From positions 1 to 39,481 of the forward strand of contig JADCES010000073.1 in NCBI GenBank assembly GCA_020250005.1: 39,481 nucleotides of DNA, read 5' to 3'. Position numbers and translations under genes: made by a program. Source of the stretch: Roseomonas sp. Lineage in GTDB: Bacteria; Pseudomonadota; Alphaproteobacteria; Acetobacterales; Acetobacteraceae. This document shows positions 1-6,250 of this stretch, one piece after another. Below the pieces are notes generated by a model. It was given only the letters and a program-made list of their open reading frames with translations, was not told the origin of the DNA and ran no database searches. Numbering within the stretch: the first letter of the stretch is position 1; each line of letters opens with the position of its first letter.

Positions 1-7
1 CGGCGCC

Positions 8-301
8 TCAGCGGCCGAAGAATGCGTCGATAGTCTTTTTGCGGCGAACATAACTCTTGTCGCTCTCGCCCGGCCGCCGATCGGGATCGCCAAATGGCTC
101 GCCTTGGAGTTCCGGCGCCACATGCACACGGATCACCCGCTCAGCATCGTCGCGTGCCCGGATTTCACGTTCGACAAGCAACTCCAACACCGCGGCGACC
201 GAGCGATGTTCGGCCTTGGCGATTTGCTGAAGGCGTGCATGAGCCTCTGGCTCAAGGCGGACAGTGACACCCGGGCGGGTGCCAGAGGGTGCATTTGACA
301 T
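8..301 (-). CDS. Ribbon-helix-helix antitoxin-like small protein
   Basis: A 98-residue protein that looks like an Arc/CopG-type DNA-binding antitoxin. Residues 10-45 read as a short beta strand (VTVRLEPEAHARL) followed by two helices, including the segment VAAVLELLVEREIRA. The tail is charged and ends SYVRRKKTIDAFFGR, which would be the toxin-binding part if this is an antitoxin. I chose the ATG at 301 because a perfect inverted repeat (313-327) covers the upstream ATG at 316 and would serve as an operator. Neither ATG has a strong Shine-Dalgarno site. A partner toxin would lie beyond the left edge, so the pairing cannot be tested here. The fold is inferred from the pattern of the N-terminus, not from a match to a named family. 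Confidence 0.6.
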   Translation of the reverse strand: MSNAPSGTRPGVTVRLEPEAHARLQQIAKAEHRSVAAVLELLVEREIRARDDAERVIRVHVAPELQGEPFGDPDRRPGESDKSYVRRKKTIDAFFGR

Positions 302-312
302 GCTGTAAGTCT

Positions 313-327
313 GCATCAAAATGATGC
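313..327. promoter_or_regulatory. Candidate autoregulatory operator (inverted repeat)
   Basis: GCATCA-AAA-TGATGC is a perfect 6-base inverted repeat with a 3-base spacer. It sits just upstream of the ATG at 301 of the minus-strand RHH-like gene. Ribbon-helix-helix antitoxins commonly repress their own promoter by binding such sites. Its role here is inferred from position only. Confidence 0.4.
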
Positions 328-382
328 GCCGTTCAAGCGCGGCGTGGTTCCTGGCGGTAGAGTTTGGTACCCATGCTCAAAC

Positions 383-898
383 TCACGCCCCCGCCATTGC
401 CTGTGCGATGTTAGTCAACGGCAGCACAAGCGACAGCGGCGCATCTTCCAGGCGGAGCGCGCCGAAACCCTCATACCATGGCGCGGCGCGGTCCGATTTC
501 GCGTCAATCAACAAAGCAACGCCGCCGACTTCCTGGGCCACCGCAATACAGCGTCGCCCGGCGGCAATCAGCAGCGCCCCGCCCAAGCCCTGCCCTTGCC
601 ATTCGCGCGCCACCGCCAATCGGCCCAAGCGAAACACCGGCACCTCATAGCGCCCCAGGCCGCGCGTCAGCAGCGTGGGGGTGCGGGCATAGGCAAGCGC
701 GCCGAAGCTCAGGCTGTAAAACCCAAGGATTTTCTGCGGCGCGGCGGGGTCCACCACCACAAAGGTCTTGGCCCCACCGCTTTCATGGCTTTGCCTTGCA
801 TGGCGCGCCAGAAATTCATTCAAAGCGGGTTCGCCGCAATCAAAATTCTTGCGGTCATGGCTGCGGGAAAGCGGCTGCTCCCGCCAGGGGCTGCTCAC
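383..898 (-). CDS. GNAT-family acetyltransferase toxin (TacT-like)
   Basis: A 171-residue GNAT acetyltransferase, the usual length for TacT/AtaT-type toxins. These toxins acetylate the amino group of charged aminoacyl-tRNA and stop translation. The acetyl-CoA binding loop is visible as QGQGLGGALL (residues 101-110), preceded by the family-typical LGRLAVAREW. The conserved tyrosine is Y142 in WYEGFG, before the last beta strands (LSLVLPL). The start is a GTG whose first bases overlap the antitoxin stop codon as GTGA (895-898), so the two proteins are translationally coupled. The family is clear. The exact tRNA target cannot be read from sequence. Confidence 0.88.
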   Translation of the reverse strand: MSSPWREQPLSRSHDRKNFDCGEPALNEFLARHARQSHESGGAKTFVVVDPAAPQKILGFYSLSFGALAYARTPTLLTRGLGRYEVPVFRLGRLAVAREWQGQGLGGALLIAAGRRCIAVAQEVGGVALLIDAKSDRAAPWYEGFGALRLEDAPLSLVLPLTNIAQAMAGA

Positions 899-1290
899 GT
901 GATTCTGCGGGCAGCCTTGGAGCGTGCCCGTTCACCTTCGTTCACGGGACTCGCTCCAAGCCTTTGTTTGATAGCATTTTCCGAGCCGCCAAGTGATTCC
1001 ACTTGGCTTGAAAATGCTCCGGCAGCACGGCGGAGTTTTTCGGTGGGTGGCGGCGGGTTTTCCAAAAGCGCCAGCACGCGCAGGCTATCGCGGTCAGAAA
1101 GTGCCAGGCGTTCGGCGTTTTCGATCACAGCACGCGCTTCGGGCAGCATTTTGCGCAGGATGAAGGTGGTCAGGTCCATATTCATCAGCGCCGCCGCGCG
1201 GGCGAGCATGGCCTTTTCCTCAGCCGGCAGGCGGAATTCGATGCGGCCACCTTCCGGGGCGGTGGCAGTAGCGGCAAGGGCTGGGGACAT
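895..1290 (-). CDS. DUF1778 (TacA-like) antitoxin with repeat-derived C-terminal extension
   Basis: A DUF1778 antitoxin that pairs with the downstream GNAT toxin. Residues 14-50 form the ribbon-helix-helix part (GGRIEFRLPAEEKAMLARAA). Residues 55-90 are the toxin-binding region, including the family-typical LSDRDSLRVLALLENPPPP. Family members normally end about here, near 90-95 residues. This one is 131 residues because codons 91-106 are encoded by a 47-bp palindromic repeat and codons 111-125 by a second palindrome. The ATG at 1290 has a good AAGGAG ribosome site at 1298-1303. The frame stays open through both repeats and keeps the GTGA overlap with the toxin gene. Autoregulation is likely through the inverted repeat at 1319-1333. 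Confidence 0.87.
   Translation of the reverse strand: MSPALAATATAPEGGRIEFRLPAEEKAMLARAAALMNMDLTTFILRKMLPEARAVIENAERLALSDRDSLRVLALLENPPPPTEKLRRAAGAFSSQVESLGGSENAIKQRLGASPVNEGERARSKAARRIT
916..960. repeat. 45-bp palindrome inside the antitoxin 3' end
   Basis: The outer arms CTTGGAGCG (916-924) and CGCTCCAAG (952-960) are perfect complements. Inner arms CCCGT (927-931) and ACGGG (944-948) add a second stem around a 12-base loop. The element encodes antitoxin residues 111-125. It lies only 13 bases from the neighbouring hairpin repeat at 974-1020. I found no second copy in this window. Confidence 0.7.
974..1020 (+). repeat. Dispersed hairpin repeat, copy 1 (in antitoxin CDS)
   Basis: Outer arms GCATTTT (974-980) and AAAATGC (1011-1017) enclose an inner stem CCAAGTG (989-995) / CACTTGG (1000-1006) with the 4-base loop ATTC. 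The same layout recurs at 11778 and 31637. This copy has T-A where the others have C-G in the inner stem, a paired change that keeps the hairpin. It codes for antitoxin residues 91-106. Confidence 0.9.
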
Positions 1291-1318
1291 GGCGGCGCTC
1301 CTTCAGAACCCCTCAATA

Positions 1319-1333
1319 ACGTACGGATTACGT
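1319..1333. promoter_or_regulatory. Candidate operator of the DUF1778-GNAT operon
   Basis: ACGTA-CGGAT-TACGT is a perfect 5-base inverted repeat placed 29 bases upstream of the antitoxin ATG. It is followed directly by the palindrome TCCGGA (1333-1338). TacA-type antitoxins repress their own operon through sites like this. Function is inferred from position. Confidence 0.4.
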
Positions 1334-1350
1334 CCGGACAAGAAAATTCC

Positions 1351-2661
1351 TCAGCCCCCACCATCACCGCCGGCTTCTTCCCGGCTGGCCAGCACCTTAT
1401 CCACGCGCCTGCCATCCATATCCACAATTTCAAAGCGCCAGCCGGCCCAGACAATCCGGTCCCCCTCACGCGGGACACGGCGCAGCAGCGCCAGCATCAG
1501 CCCGGCCACGGTGTGATAGGTCCCAGCACCTGGCATTTCCGGCAGGTCAAGCCGCGCGCGCAATTCATCGGATGGCATGCTGCCATCCAGCAGCAATGAC
1601 CCATCAAAGCGCAGCACCGCCGCTTCCGCCGGCATGGGCTCGCTTGGCCCCAATTCGCCGATGATCGCCTCCAGCAGGTCAGACGCGGTCACCATGCCTT
1701 CGAAGGAACCGTATTCATCCAGCACCAGCGCCATGCCAAGCGGGTCCCCGCGCATGCGTTCCAACGCATCGAGCGCGGTCAGCGTATCTGGCAGCACCAT
1801 GGGCTGGCGCAGGGCAGCATCCAGCGACATGGGGCCGCCGGCCAGAAGCTGATCAAGCAGATCCTTGGCCGCGACCACGCCCACCACGTTATCCACCCGC
1901 CCATCCGCCACAATGAAGCGGGTGACATGGGCGGCGCGCAGCCGCTCGGGCAGGTTTTCCAAAGGCTCATTACGGTCAAGCCAGGCGATATCATTGCGCG
2001 GCGTCATCAGCGCGCGCACGGGCTTGTCGCCAAGGCGCAGCACGCGTTCGATCATGTGGCGTTCTTCGGTTTCAAGCGCACCGGCCTGGGCACCTTCGGC
2101 CACCACGGCCTTCACTTCTTCTTCCGTCACCGCTTGGTCGGAGGCGCGCACCGGCCCGAAAAACCGCAGCACCAGGGCGGAAGATGCACCCAAAAGCCAG
2201 ACCATGGGCGCGGTGAAGCGCGCGAGCAGCGCCAGCGGGCGCGCCACCAGAATGGCGATCTTCTCCGGCTCCCGCAGCGCCAATTGTTTGGGCACCAATT
2301 CGCCCAGGATGAGGCTGAGATAGGTGATCGCCAGCACCACCAGCGCAAACGCCACTTCCTGCACGAAAGGCACGGGGAAGGGCAGCATTTCGAGGCCGGC
2401 GGCAACGGTGCCGGCCAGCCGCGCGCCACCAAAGGCGCCGGCGATGATGCCAACCATGGTGATGCCCACCTGCACGGTCGGCAGGAAGCGCTGCGGGTCT
2501 TCGGCCAGCGCCAGCGCCGTATCCGCGCCCCGCACGCCACGCTTCTGCATGGCCATCAACCGCGACCGGCGAGAGGACACGATGGCGAGTTCCGACATGG
2601 CAAAGGCGCCATTCAGCAGAACCAGCAGCAGGATGATCAGAATTTCCAGGGCCGTGCCCAT
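1351..2661 (-). CDS. HlyC/CorC family membrane protein (DUF21, CBS pair, CorC_HlyC)
   Basis: A 436-residue inner-membrane protein of the CorC/HlyC (CNNM-related) family, linked to magnesium or cobalt efflux and once called hemolysin-like. Residues 1-180 are the DUF21 membrane domain with about four helices, starting LEILIILLLVLLNGAFAMSE. Next are a charged linker (TEEEVKAVVAEGAQAGALE) and a CBS pair (about 215-330), with VRALMTPRNDIAWLD and LVLDEYGSFEGMVTASDLLE. The C-terminal CorC_HlyC domain contains GAGTYHTVAGLMLALLRR. Length and domain order are normal. It is transcribed alone toward the toxin-antitoxin pair, with a weak GGGA upstream of the ATG. The transported ion cannot be read from sequence. 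Confidence 0.9.
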   Translation of the reverse strand: MGTALEILIILLLVLLNGAFAMSELAIVSSRRSRLMAMQKRGVRGADTALALAEDPQRFLPTVQVGITMVGIIAGAFGGARLAGTVAAGLEMLPFPVPFVQEVAFALVVLAITYLSLILGELVPKQLALREPEKIAILVARPLALLARFTAPMVWLLGASSALVLRFFGPVRASDQAVTEEEVKAVVAEGAQAGALETEERHMIERVLRLGDKPVRALMTPRNDIAWLDRNEPLENLPERLRAAHVTRFIVADGRVDNVVGVVAAKDLLDQLLAGGPMSLDAALRQPMVLPDTLTALDALERMRGDPLGMALVLDEYGSFEGMVTASDLLEAIIGELGPSEPMPAEAAVLRFDGSLLLDGSMPSDELRARLDLPEMPGAGTYHTVAGLMLALLRRVPREGDRIVWAGWRFEIVDMDGRRVDKVLASREEAGGDGGG

Positions 2662-2770
2662 TTTTTATTCCCAAAGGCGGCAGATGCCGCGCGCTTTCTA
2701 AGATAGTTTTGCCAGGCTTGAAACAATCCCGCCGCATGGCCAGCGCCACGCTTTCTGGCATAAATCGCCT

Positions 2771-3517
2771 ATGACCCAGCATTTGCCCCGGCTTCTGCCG
2801 CTTGAAGGTGCCTCCAACCTCCGGGATTTGGGGGGCTGGCGCGGCCATCAGGGCCGGGCTTTGCGCCATGGCGTGCTGTTCCGGTCCGATGCGCTGCACC
2901 GGCTGACCGATCAGGATTTGTTGGCGCTGGAAGCGACGGGGCTCAGCACCGTTTGCGATTTGCGCGGCACGCGTGAAGCCGCTGCCGCCCCTTCCCGCCT
3001 GCCGCCTGGCGCGCGGGCCGTGCCGCTGCCGATTGAACCGCGCATCGGTGCCTCGCTCCGCGATCTTCTCGCCAATGGTGCGGCGACGCGGGCGGAGACG
3101 ACGCGGCTTTTGGGCATTGCCTATCTGAATTACGCGACCGAGCAATTGCCGGTCTATCGGCGGCTTTGTGATCTGATCCTGGAAGATGACCGCCGCCCGC
3201 TGCTGTTTCATTGCTCGGCGGGGAAGGACCGGACGGGGCTTGGCGCGGCGCTGATCCTGACCGCGCTTGGCGTTTCGCGGGAGCAAATCCTGGCCGATTA
3301 CTTGGCGACCGACCGCTTCTGGCGGCGCGACCACCCGCTGCCGGATGAGGCACCCCAGGAAGCCAAGGACGCGATATTGGACACGCACCCGGCGCTGCTC
3401 ACCGCTGCCCTGGATGCGGCGGTGGCGCCTTTTGGGTCTGAGGCGGGCCTGATTGAGGATGGGCTCGGGCTGACGGCCCGGCGGCTCGCGGCGTTTAGGG
3501 GCGTCTTGCTGGGTTAG
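2771..3517 (+). CDS. Tyrosine-protein phosphatase (PTP, Y_phosphatase3 type)
   Basis: A 248-residue bacterial PTP-like phosphatase. The signature loop HCSAGKDRTG spans residues 147-156, with catalytic C148 and phosphate-binding R154. The N-terminus has the family hallmark GASNLRDLGGW (13-23), followed by LFRSDALHRLTDQDL. These enzymes act in the cytoplasm on phosphotyrosine or phosphoinositide-like substrates, and the natural substrate is unknown. The gene stands alone. It is divergent from the CorC gene and precedes the Phd/PIN pair after a 72-base gap. There is no strong ribosome site, but the homology begins right at this ATG. Confidence 0.9.
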   Translation: MTQHLPRLLPLEGASNLRDLGGWRGHQGRALRHGVLFRSDALHRLTDQDLLALEATGLSTVCDLRGTREAAAAPSRLPPGARAVPLPIEPRIGASLRDLLANGAATRAETTRLLGIAYLNYATEQLPVYRRLCDLILEDDRRPLLFHCSAGKDRTGLGAALILTALGVSREQILADYLATDRFWRRDHPLPDEAPQEAKDAILDTHPALLTAALDAAVAPFGSEAGLIEDGLGLTARRLAAFRGVLLG

Positions 3518-3554
3518 GCGCGCGCTTATGTGCTGGACAAATGACGCACCATCT

Positions 3555-3574
3555 GGCTAGATAGCTATCTGGCC
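3555..3574. promoter_or_regulatory. Candidate Phd operator (20-bp near-palindrome)
   Basis: GGCtAGATAGCTATCTgGCC is palindromic apart from one mismatched pair, with the perfect 12-base core AGATAGCTATCT at 3559-3570. It lies 15 bases upstream of the antitoxin ATG at 3590, where a Phd/YefM antitoxin would bind to repress its own operon. Role inferred. Confidence 0.5.
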
Positions 3575-3589
3575 ATATGGATCGGCAAT

Positions 3590-3829
3590 ATGAATATCCC
3601 TCTTTTCGATGCCAAAAACCGGCTCAGCGCCCTGGTTGATCAAGTGGTTCGTGGCCAGGAAATCACCATCACCCGCCGGGGGGTCCCGGTGGCGAAACTG
3701 GTGCCCGTTTTGCCGAGCTTCGATCAGGAAAAGGCGCGCCAAACCGCCGAGGCGCTGCGCGCCGCGAGCCGCGGGGCGAAGCTTGCCGGCGTCCCCATCA
3801 AGGAATTGGTTGAAGAAGGCCGCAAGTGA
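3590..3829 (+). CDS. Phd/YefM-type antitoxin
   Basis: A 79-residue antitoxin of the Phd/YefM family. The N-terminal DNA-binding and dimer fold is plain: MNIPLFDAKNRLSALVDQV, then GQEITITRRGVPVAKLVPV, a near-textbook match up to about residue 41. The C-terminal 35 residues are variable and helical, as expected for the part that wraps the toxin. The stop codon overlaps the GTG start of the PIN toxin by four bases, so the pair is co-translated. The near-palindrome just upstream is the probable operator. Confidence 0.92.
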   Translation: MNIPLFDAKNRLSALVDQVVRGQEITITRRGVPVAKLVPVLPSFDQEKARQTAEALRAASRGAKLAGVPIKELVEEGRK

Positions 3830-4239
3830 GCTTCGTGCTCGATAATTCCGTCGCACTCGCTTGGTGCTTTGAGGATGAACAATCGCCCCCCATCATGGCC
3901 CTGCTGGACCGCGTGGTGGCAACCGGCGCCATGGCGCCGCTGCTTTGGCCACTGGAAGCGCTGAATGGCCTGCTGGTGGCGGAACGGCGGCGCCGGCTTG
4001 ATGCGCAAAAACGCGCGGAGCTTGCGGGCTTGCTGCGCGCCTTGCCGATTACGCTTGATGATGAAACCGCCGATAAATCCTGGGAAGCGACGCTGCGGCT
4101 TGCGGAGCGTTTCACGCTTTCGGTCTATGACGCGACCTATCTGGAATTGGCGCAGCGCCGGCGTTTGCCGCTGGCTTCCATGGACCGCGCCTTGCACAAC
4201 GCGGCCGCGGCGCTTGGCGTTGAAGTGCTACTGGATTAG
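3826..4239 (+). CDS. PIN-domain ribonuclease toxin (VapC family)
   Basis: A 137-residue PIN-domain toxin, an Mg-dependent ribonuclease that VapC-type systems aim at tRNA or rRNA. All four acidic metal-binding positions can be placed: D6 (VLDNS), E44 (PLEALN), D102 (YDATYLELA) and D120 (SMDRAL). The predicted active site is therefore intact. It starts with GTG at 3826, overlapping the antitoxin by four bases. Its stop overlaps the stop of the convergent amidase remnant by two bases. A Phd antitoxin with a PIN toxin is a common mixed pairing. Confidence 0.92.
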   Translation: MSFVLDNSVALAWCFEDEQSPPIMALLDRVVATGAMAPLLWPLEALNGLLVAERRRRLDAQKRAELAGLLRALPITLDDETADKSWEATLRLAERFTLSVYDATYLELAQRRRLPLASMDRALHNAAAALGVEVLLD

Positions 4240-4562
4240 ACGACGCCCGCCACCCAAGCGGCAATCGCCGTTGCCCGCGCATCCTCATGCCATTGGCCAA
4301 TGATCTGCACGCCAAGCGGCATGCCTTCCACTGCCAGCAGCGGCACGGTCACCGCCGGGCAGCCAAGCGCCGAGGTCCCGGCATTGAAGCTGATATCCCC
4401 GGTCGGGCGCGGCGCAATCGGCTGGCCTGGCTGATCACCGAGCCACACCGGCGCGGGGCCAGGTGATGACAGCGCAATCAACCCATCCGCCAAGGGTGCG
4501 AGCGATACCAGGCGCCGGCGCAGCTCATCGCGTTCCAAAAGCCGGGCGCGATAGGTTTCCAG
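4236..4562 (-). pseudogene. Amidase 3' fragment (C-terminal part, split gene)
   Basis: This is the last 108 or so codons of an amidase-signature enzyme, detached from its start. The reading frame runs LETYRARLLERDELRRRL, then LIALSSPGPAPVWLGD, TGDISFNAGTSALGCPAVTVP and MPLGVQIIGQWHEDARA, the typical end of these enzymes. The rest of the gene lies at about 6251-7312 on the same strand. The two parts are separated by about 1.7 kb of unrelated genes in the opposite direction. Without a start codon or the catalytic region this piece cannot be an active enzyme. The internal TTG at 4538 is not a credible start. Confidence 0.85.
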
Positions 4563-4849
4563 TCGTCGGCAACCGCCACTCGGAAGCCTTCGCCACCTGG
4601 GCCGCGACCTACCGGCCCGTGCAAGCCAACCCGCGCCCCGACGCGCCCTTCGGCGGGCTTCTGTTCGACACTTCCGATGAGGCGACCGCCCATGTCTGGG
4701 CGCAGCCTGAAGGCCTCGTCTGGACTCTGATCAGCGAGGACGATGTCCTCGCCCTCGTGCCCGGCTTCCGCCACTGCGACCGGCTCGGGCATTTCGTCTG
4801 CGCCGTCGAGCGGGAGGCCAGCGCACCGACCGAGATTGTCATCGGCTGA
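4556..4849 (+). pseudogene. 5'-truncated gene of unknown function at the left island edge
   Basis: The reading frame FPVVGNRHSEAF to the stop at 4849 gives about 97 codons. The frame continues upstream only through antisense amidase sequence, so the true start was probably lost at the junction. It has no transmembrane segment and no motif I can name. Visible features are an aromatic-rich stretch (FATWAATYRPVQ) and the acidic part LISEDDVLALVPGF. A terminator follows 17 bases after the stop, which suggests it was a complete transcription unit before the break. An alternative is an intact small protein that starts inside the amidase remnant, but I see no good ribosome site there. Confidence 0.5.
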
Positions 4850-4865
4850 GGCGCGCGGTCCTCGG

Positions 4866-4897
4866 AAAGGCTCCGCCGGCGACGGCGGGGCCTTTTT
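4866..4897 (+). terminator. Rho-independent terminator
   Basis: AAAGGCTCCGCCG and CGGCGGGGCCTTT pair around the loop GCGA and end in five T bases. It lies 17 bases after the stop of the truncated gene and insulates the following genes. Confidence 0.8.
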
Positions 4898-4945
4898 CCG
4901 CGGCTCCAGAAATGGCGACTCGGTGGTGTACCGCATCACTTGATC

Positions 4946-4964
4946 GAACAAACAAAACATGAAC
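4946..4964. promoter_or_regulatory. Imperfect LexA-like (SOS) box candidate
   Basis: Two GAAC words (4946-4949 and 4961-4964) lie in an AT-rich stretch 76 bases upstream of the alkyltransferase-like gene. The alphaproteobacterial LexA box is GAAC-N7-GAAC (GTTC-N7-GTTC on the other strand). Here the outer spacing is 11, and at the right spacing of 7 the left half reads AAAC (4950-4953). It is close, but not a perfect site. Confidence 0.3.
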
Positions 4965-5039
4965 AAAATAGTCTTATTCCCGAGGCGCTGCTCTGGCGCT
5001 AGCTGAATAGAAACTTGAACAGCGACCATCGGAGACGCA

Positions 5040-5537
5040 ATGCCCAAGAAGAAGTCCGCAATTGATCATCTGAACAACGGCCGGGAGCCGCACATCATCC
5101 ATCTCATTCCGCCTGGAGCACCGGGTTACGCCGAGGCCAAAGGCGGGGCCATGGTCGTCTCCAGTCCGGCGGAGGTCGATGCGCTGATCCGACGGATTGA
5201 GCCGGGTGAAGTCGTCACCCTCGATGATCTTCGCGCCGCTTTGGCAAGACGCCACAAAGTGGCTGTCGCTTGTCCCGTCTCGACCGCGATTTTCGCGAAC
5301 ATGGCGGCGAGAGCCGCCGAAGAGCGTCGACAGCGCGGCGTTCCTCAGGCCGAGTTGACGCCGTGGTGGCGGGTTCTGCGCAAGGGCGGCTTTCTCAATC
5401 CGAAGCTCCCGGGCGGGGTCGAGCGACAAGCGGCGTTGTTGCAGAACGAGGGCGTCAGGGTCTCGCCCTTGCGCAAGCAGCTGGCCGTCTACGACTACGA
5501 GACCCGTCGTCCCGATCGGCACATTGAGGAGGCGTGA
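5040..5537 (+). CDS. MGMT-like (alkyltransferase-like) protein lacking the catalytic Cys
   Basis: A 165-residue protein resembling the DNA-binding domain of O6-methylguanine-DNA methyltransferase. The helix-turn-helix region is GEVVTLDDLRAALARRH (residues 57-72) with CPVSTAIFANMAARAAEE. The active-site region reads TPWWRVLRKGGFLNP, where true enzymes have PCHRV. Tryptophan replaces the alkyl-accepting cysteine (PWWR, residues 108-111). That is the hallmark of ATL proteins, which bind alkylated bases and hand them to excision repair instead of removing the alkyl group. The later GGVERQAALLQNEGV also fits the family. The ATG has a GGAGA site. The SRPBCC gene follows after 3 bases. Damage control is possible but not shown. 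Confidence 0.7.
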   Translation: MPKKKSAIDHLNNGREPHIIHLIPPGAPGYAEAKGGAMVVSSPAEVDALIRRIEPGEVVTLDDLRAALARRHKVAVACPVSTAIFANMAARAAEERRQRGVPQAELTPWWRVLRKGGFLNPKLPGGVERQAALLQNEGVRVSPLRKQLAVYDYETRRPDRHIEEA

Positions 5538-5540
5538 CCG

Positions 5541-6044
5541 ATGAAAACGCTCATCGTGATTTGTGGAGCCGTACTCGCCGTTGCTGGGCTCGCCTTGATT
5601 GCAGGCTTGCTTCTGCCCAAGACGACCGAGGCAAAGCGAACGGTCATGATCCATCAACCGGTTGATCGCGTTTTCAGCGCAGTGGCTGATGTTGGACGTC
5701 AGTCCGAGTGGCGCACTGACATTGGCAAAGTCGAGCTTGCCGAAGACGGACGAAGCTGGGTCGAACACACCAAGGCCGGCGACCGCATCGCTTTTCAGCT
5801 TGAGGGCAACCGCCCTAACGAGCTCTTTGCGATCTCCTATGTCGCCGCGCGTGGCTTCAGCGGCGAGTGGGTCGGCCGATTCACCGCCTCAAGCGAAGGC
5901 ACCCGTCTCGATGTCACCGAACGTGTGACCATCCCGAATCCGCTCGTCCGGCTCGTTGGCCGGATCATCGCCCCGCCTGGGTCACATACCGACCTGTACC
6001 TCGCTGACTTGCAGAAGGCCATGACGGCGCCGCGTGCGCCATGA
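5541..6044 (+). CDS. Membrane-anchored SRPBCC-family protein
   Basis: A 167-residue protein with one N-terminal membrane helix (residues 3-26, VICGAVLAVAGLALIAGLLL) followed by an SRPBCC (START/Bet v1-like) hydrophobic-pocket domain. The domain begins with the usual pattern RTVMIHQPVDRVFSAVADV and continues through SEWRTDIGKVEL. It ends with the long C-terminal helix region HTDLYLADLQKAM. Such domains bind lipids or other hydrophobic ligands; the ligand here is unknown. It is three bases behind the MGMT-like gene and certainly co-transcribed. It is the last gene before the palindrome at the right edge of the foreign block. Confidence 0.82.
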   Translation: MKTLIVICGAVLAVAGLALIAGLLLPKTTEAKRTVMIHQPVDRVFSAVADVGRQSEWRTDIGKVELAEDGRSWVEHTKAGDRIAFQLEGNRPNELFAISYVAARGFSGEWVGRFTASSEGTRLDVTERVTIPNPLVRLVGRIIAPPGSHTDLYLADLQKAMTAPRAP

Positions 6045-6090
6045 TCGGCGATTGCTCTGACTATTTTCAGCTCCATCCGCCGTTACTGTA

Positions 6091-6250
6091 GGTTGGTCGT
6101 GGGGAAGGATCGTCCGCGAGGCTGCCGGTCGGCGGCCGTCTGTCCAAGACCGGCCCGCGCCAGTCCCGCCAGGGCGGGACCCGTGTTGGTCAGGACATCC
6201 CGCCTTTTGGCCAACCGGCCTTTCGTTCGCGTCCTTCGGGACGACCAACC
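6091..6250. repeat. 160-bp imperfect palindromic element at the right island junction
   Basis: The ends are an 18-base inverted repeat: GGTTGGTCGTGGGGAAGG (6091-6108) and CCTTCGGGACGACCAACC (6233-6250), differing only in a central 3-base block. Further in, GCCGGTCGGC (near 6124) matches the complement of GCCAACCGGC (near 6210). The apex GTCCCGCC-AG-GGCGGGAC (6163-6180) is a perfect hairpin. The whole can fold as one long stem, as MITEs and other non-autonomous elements do. The amidase frame runs on through it to a stop at 6083. Confidence 0.7.

Larger units (their letters stand above)
4563..6250. mobile_element. Foreign block of about 1.7 kb interrupting the amidase gene
   Basis: The amidase frame stops being recognisable at about 6250-6268 on one side and resumes at about 4562 on the other. 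Everything between is on the plus strand: a truncated gene, a terminator, an alkyltransferase-like gene, an SRPBCC gene and a 160-bp palindrome. Edges are known only to within about 15 bases. I could not find a clear target-site duplication, and there is no transposase or integrase. It may be a passenger of a non-autonomous element or the scar of a larger event. The amidase lost roughly ten codons at the site. Confidence 0.7.

Noticed and set aside
344-1516. Long plus-strand open frame of 390 codons
   Set aside because: It lies opposite the GNAT, DUF1778 and CorC genes, all with clear family motifs; it is an antisense shadow of GC-rich coding DNA.
2072-3388. 438-codon minus-strand frame across the CorC and phosphatase genes
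   Set aside because: Runs through two genes with strong motifs in other frames and has no recognisable domain.
6091-6250. Integron attC site / gene cassette array
   Set aside because: The ends read GGTTGGTC and GACCAACC, which do not fit the GTTRRRY / RYYYAAC core pattern in the right orientation, and no integron integrase is present.
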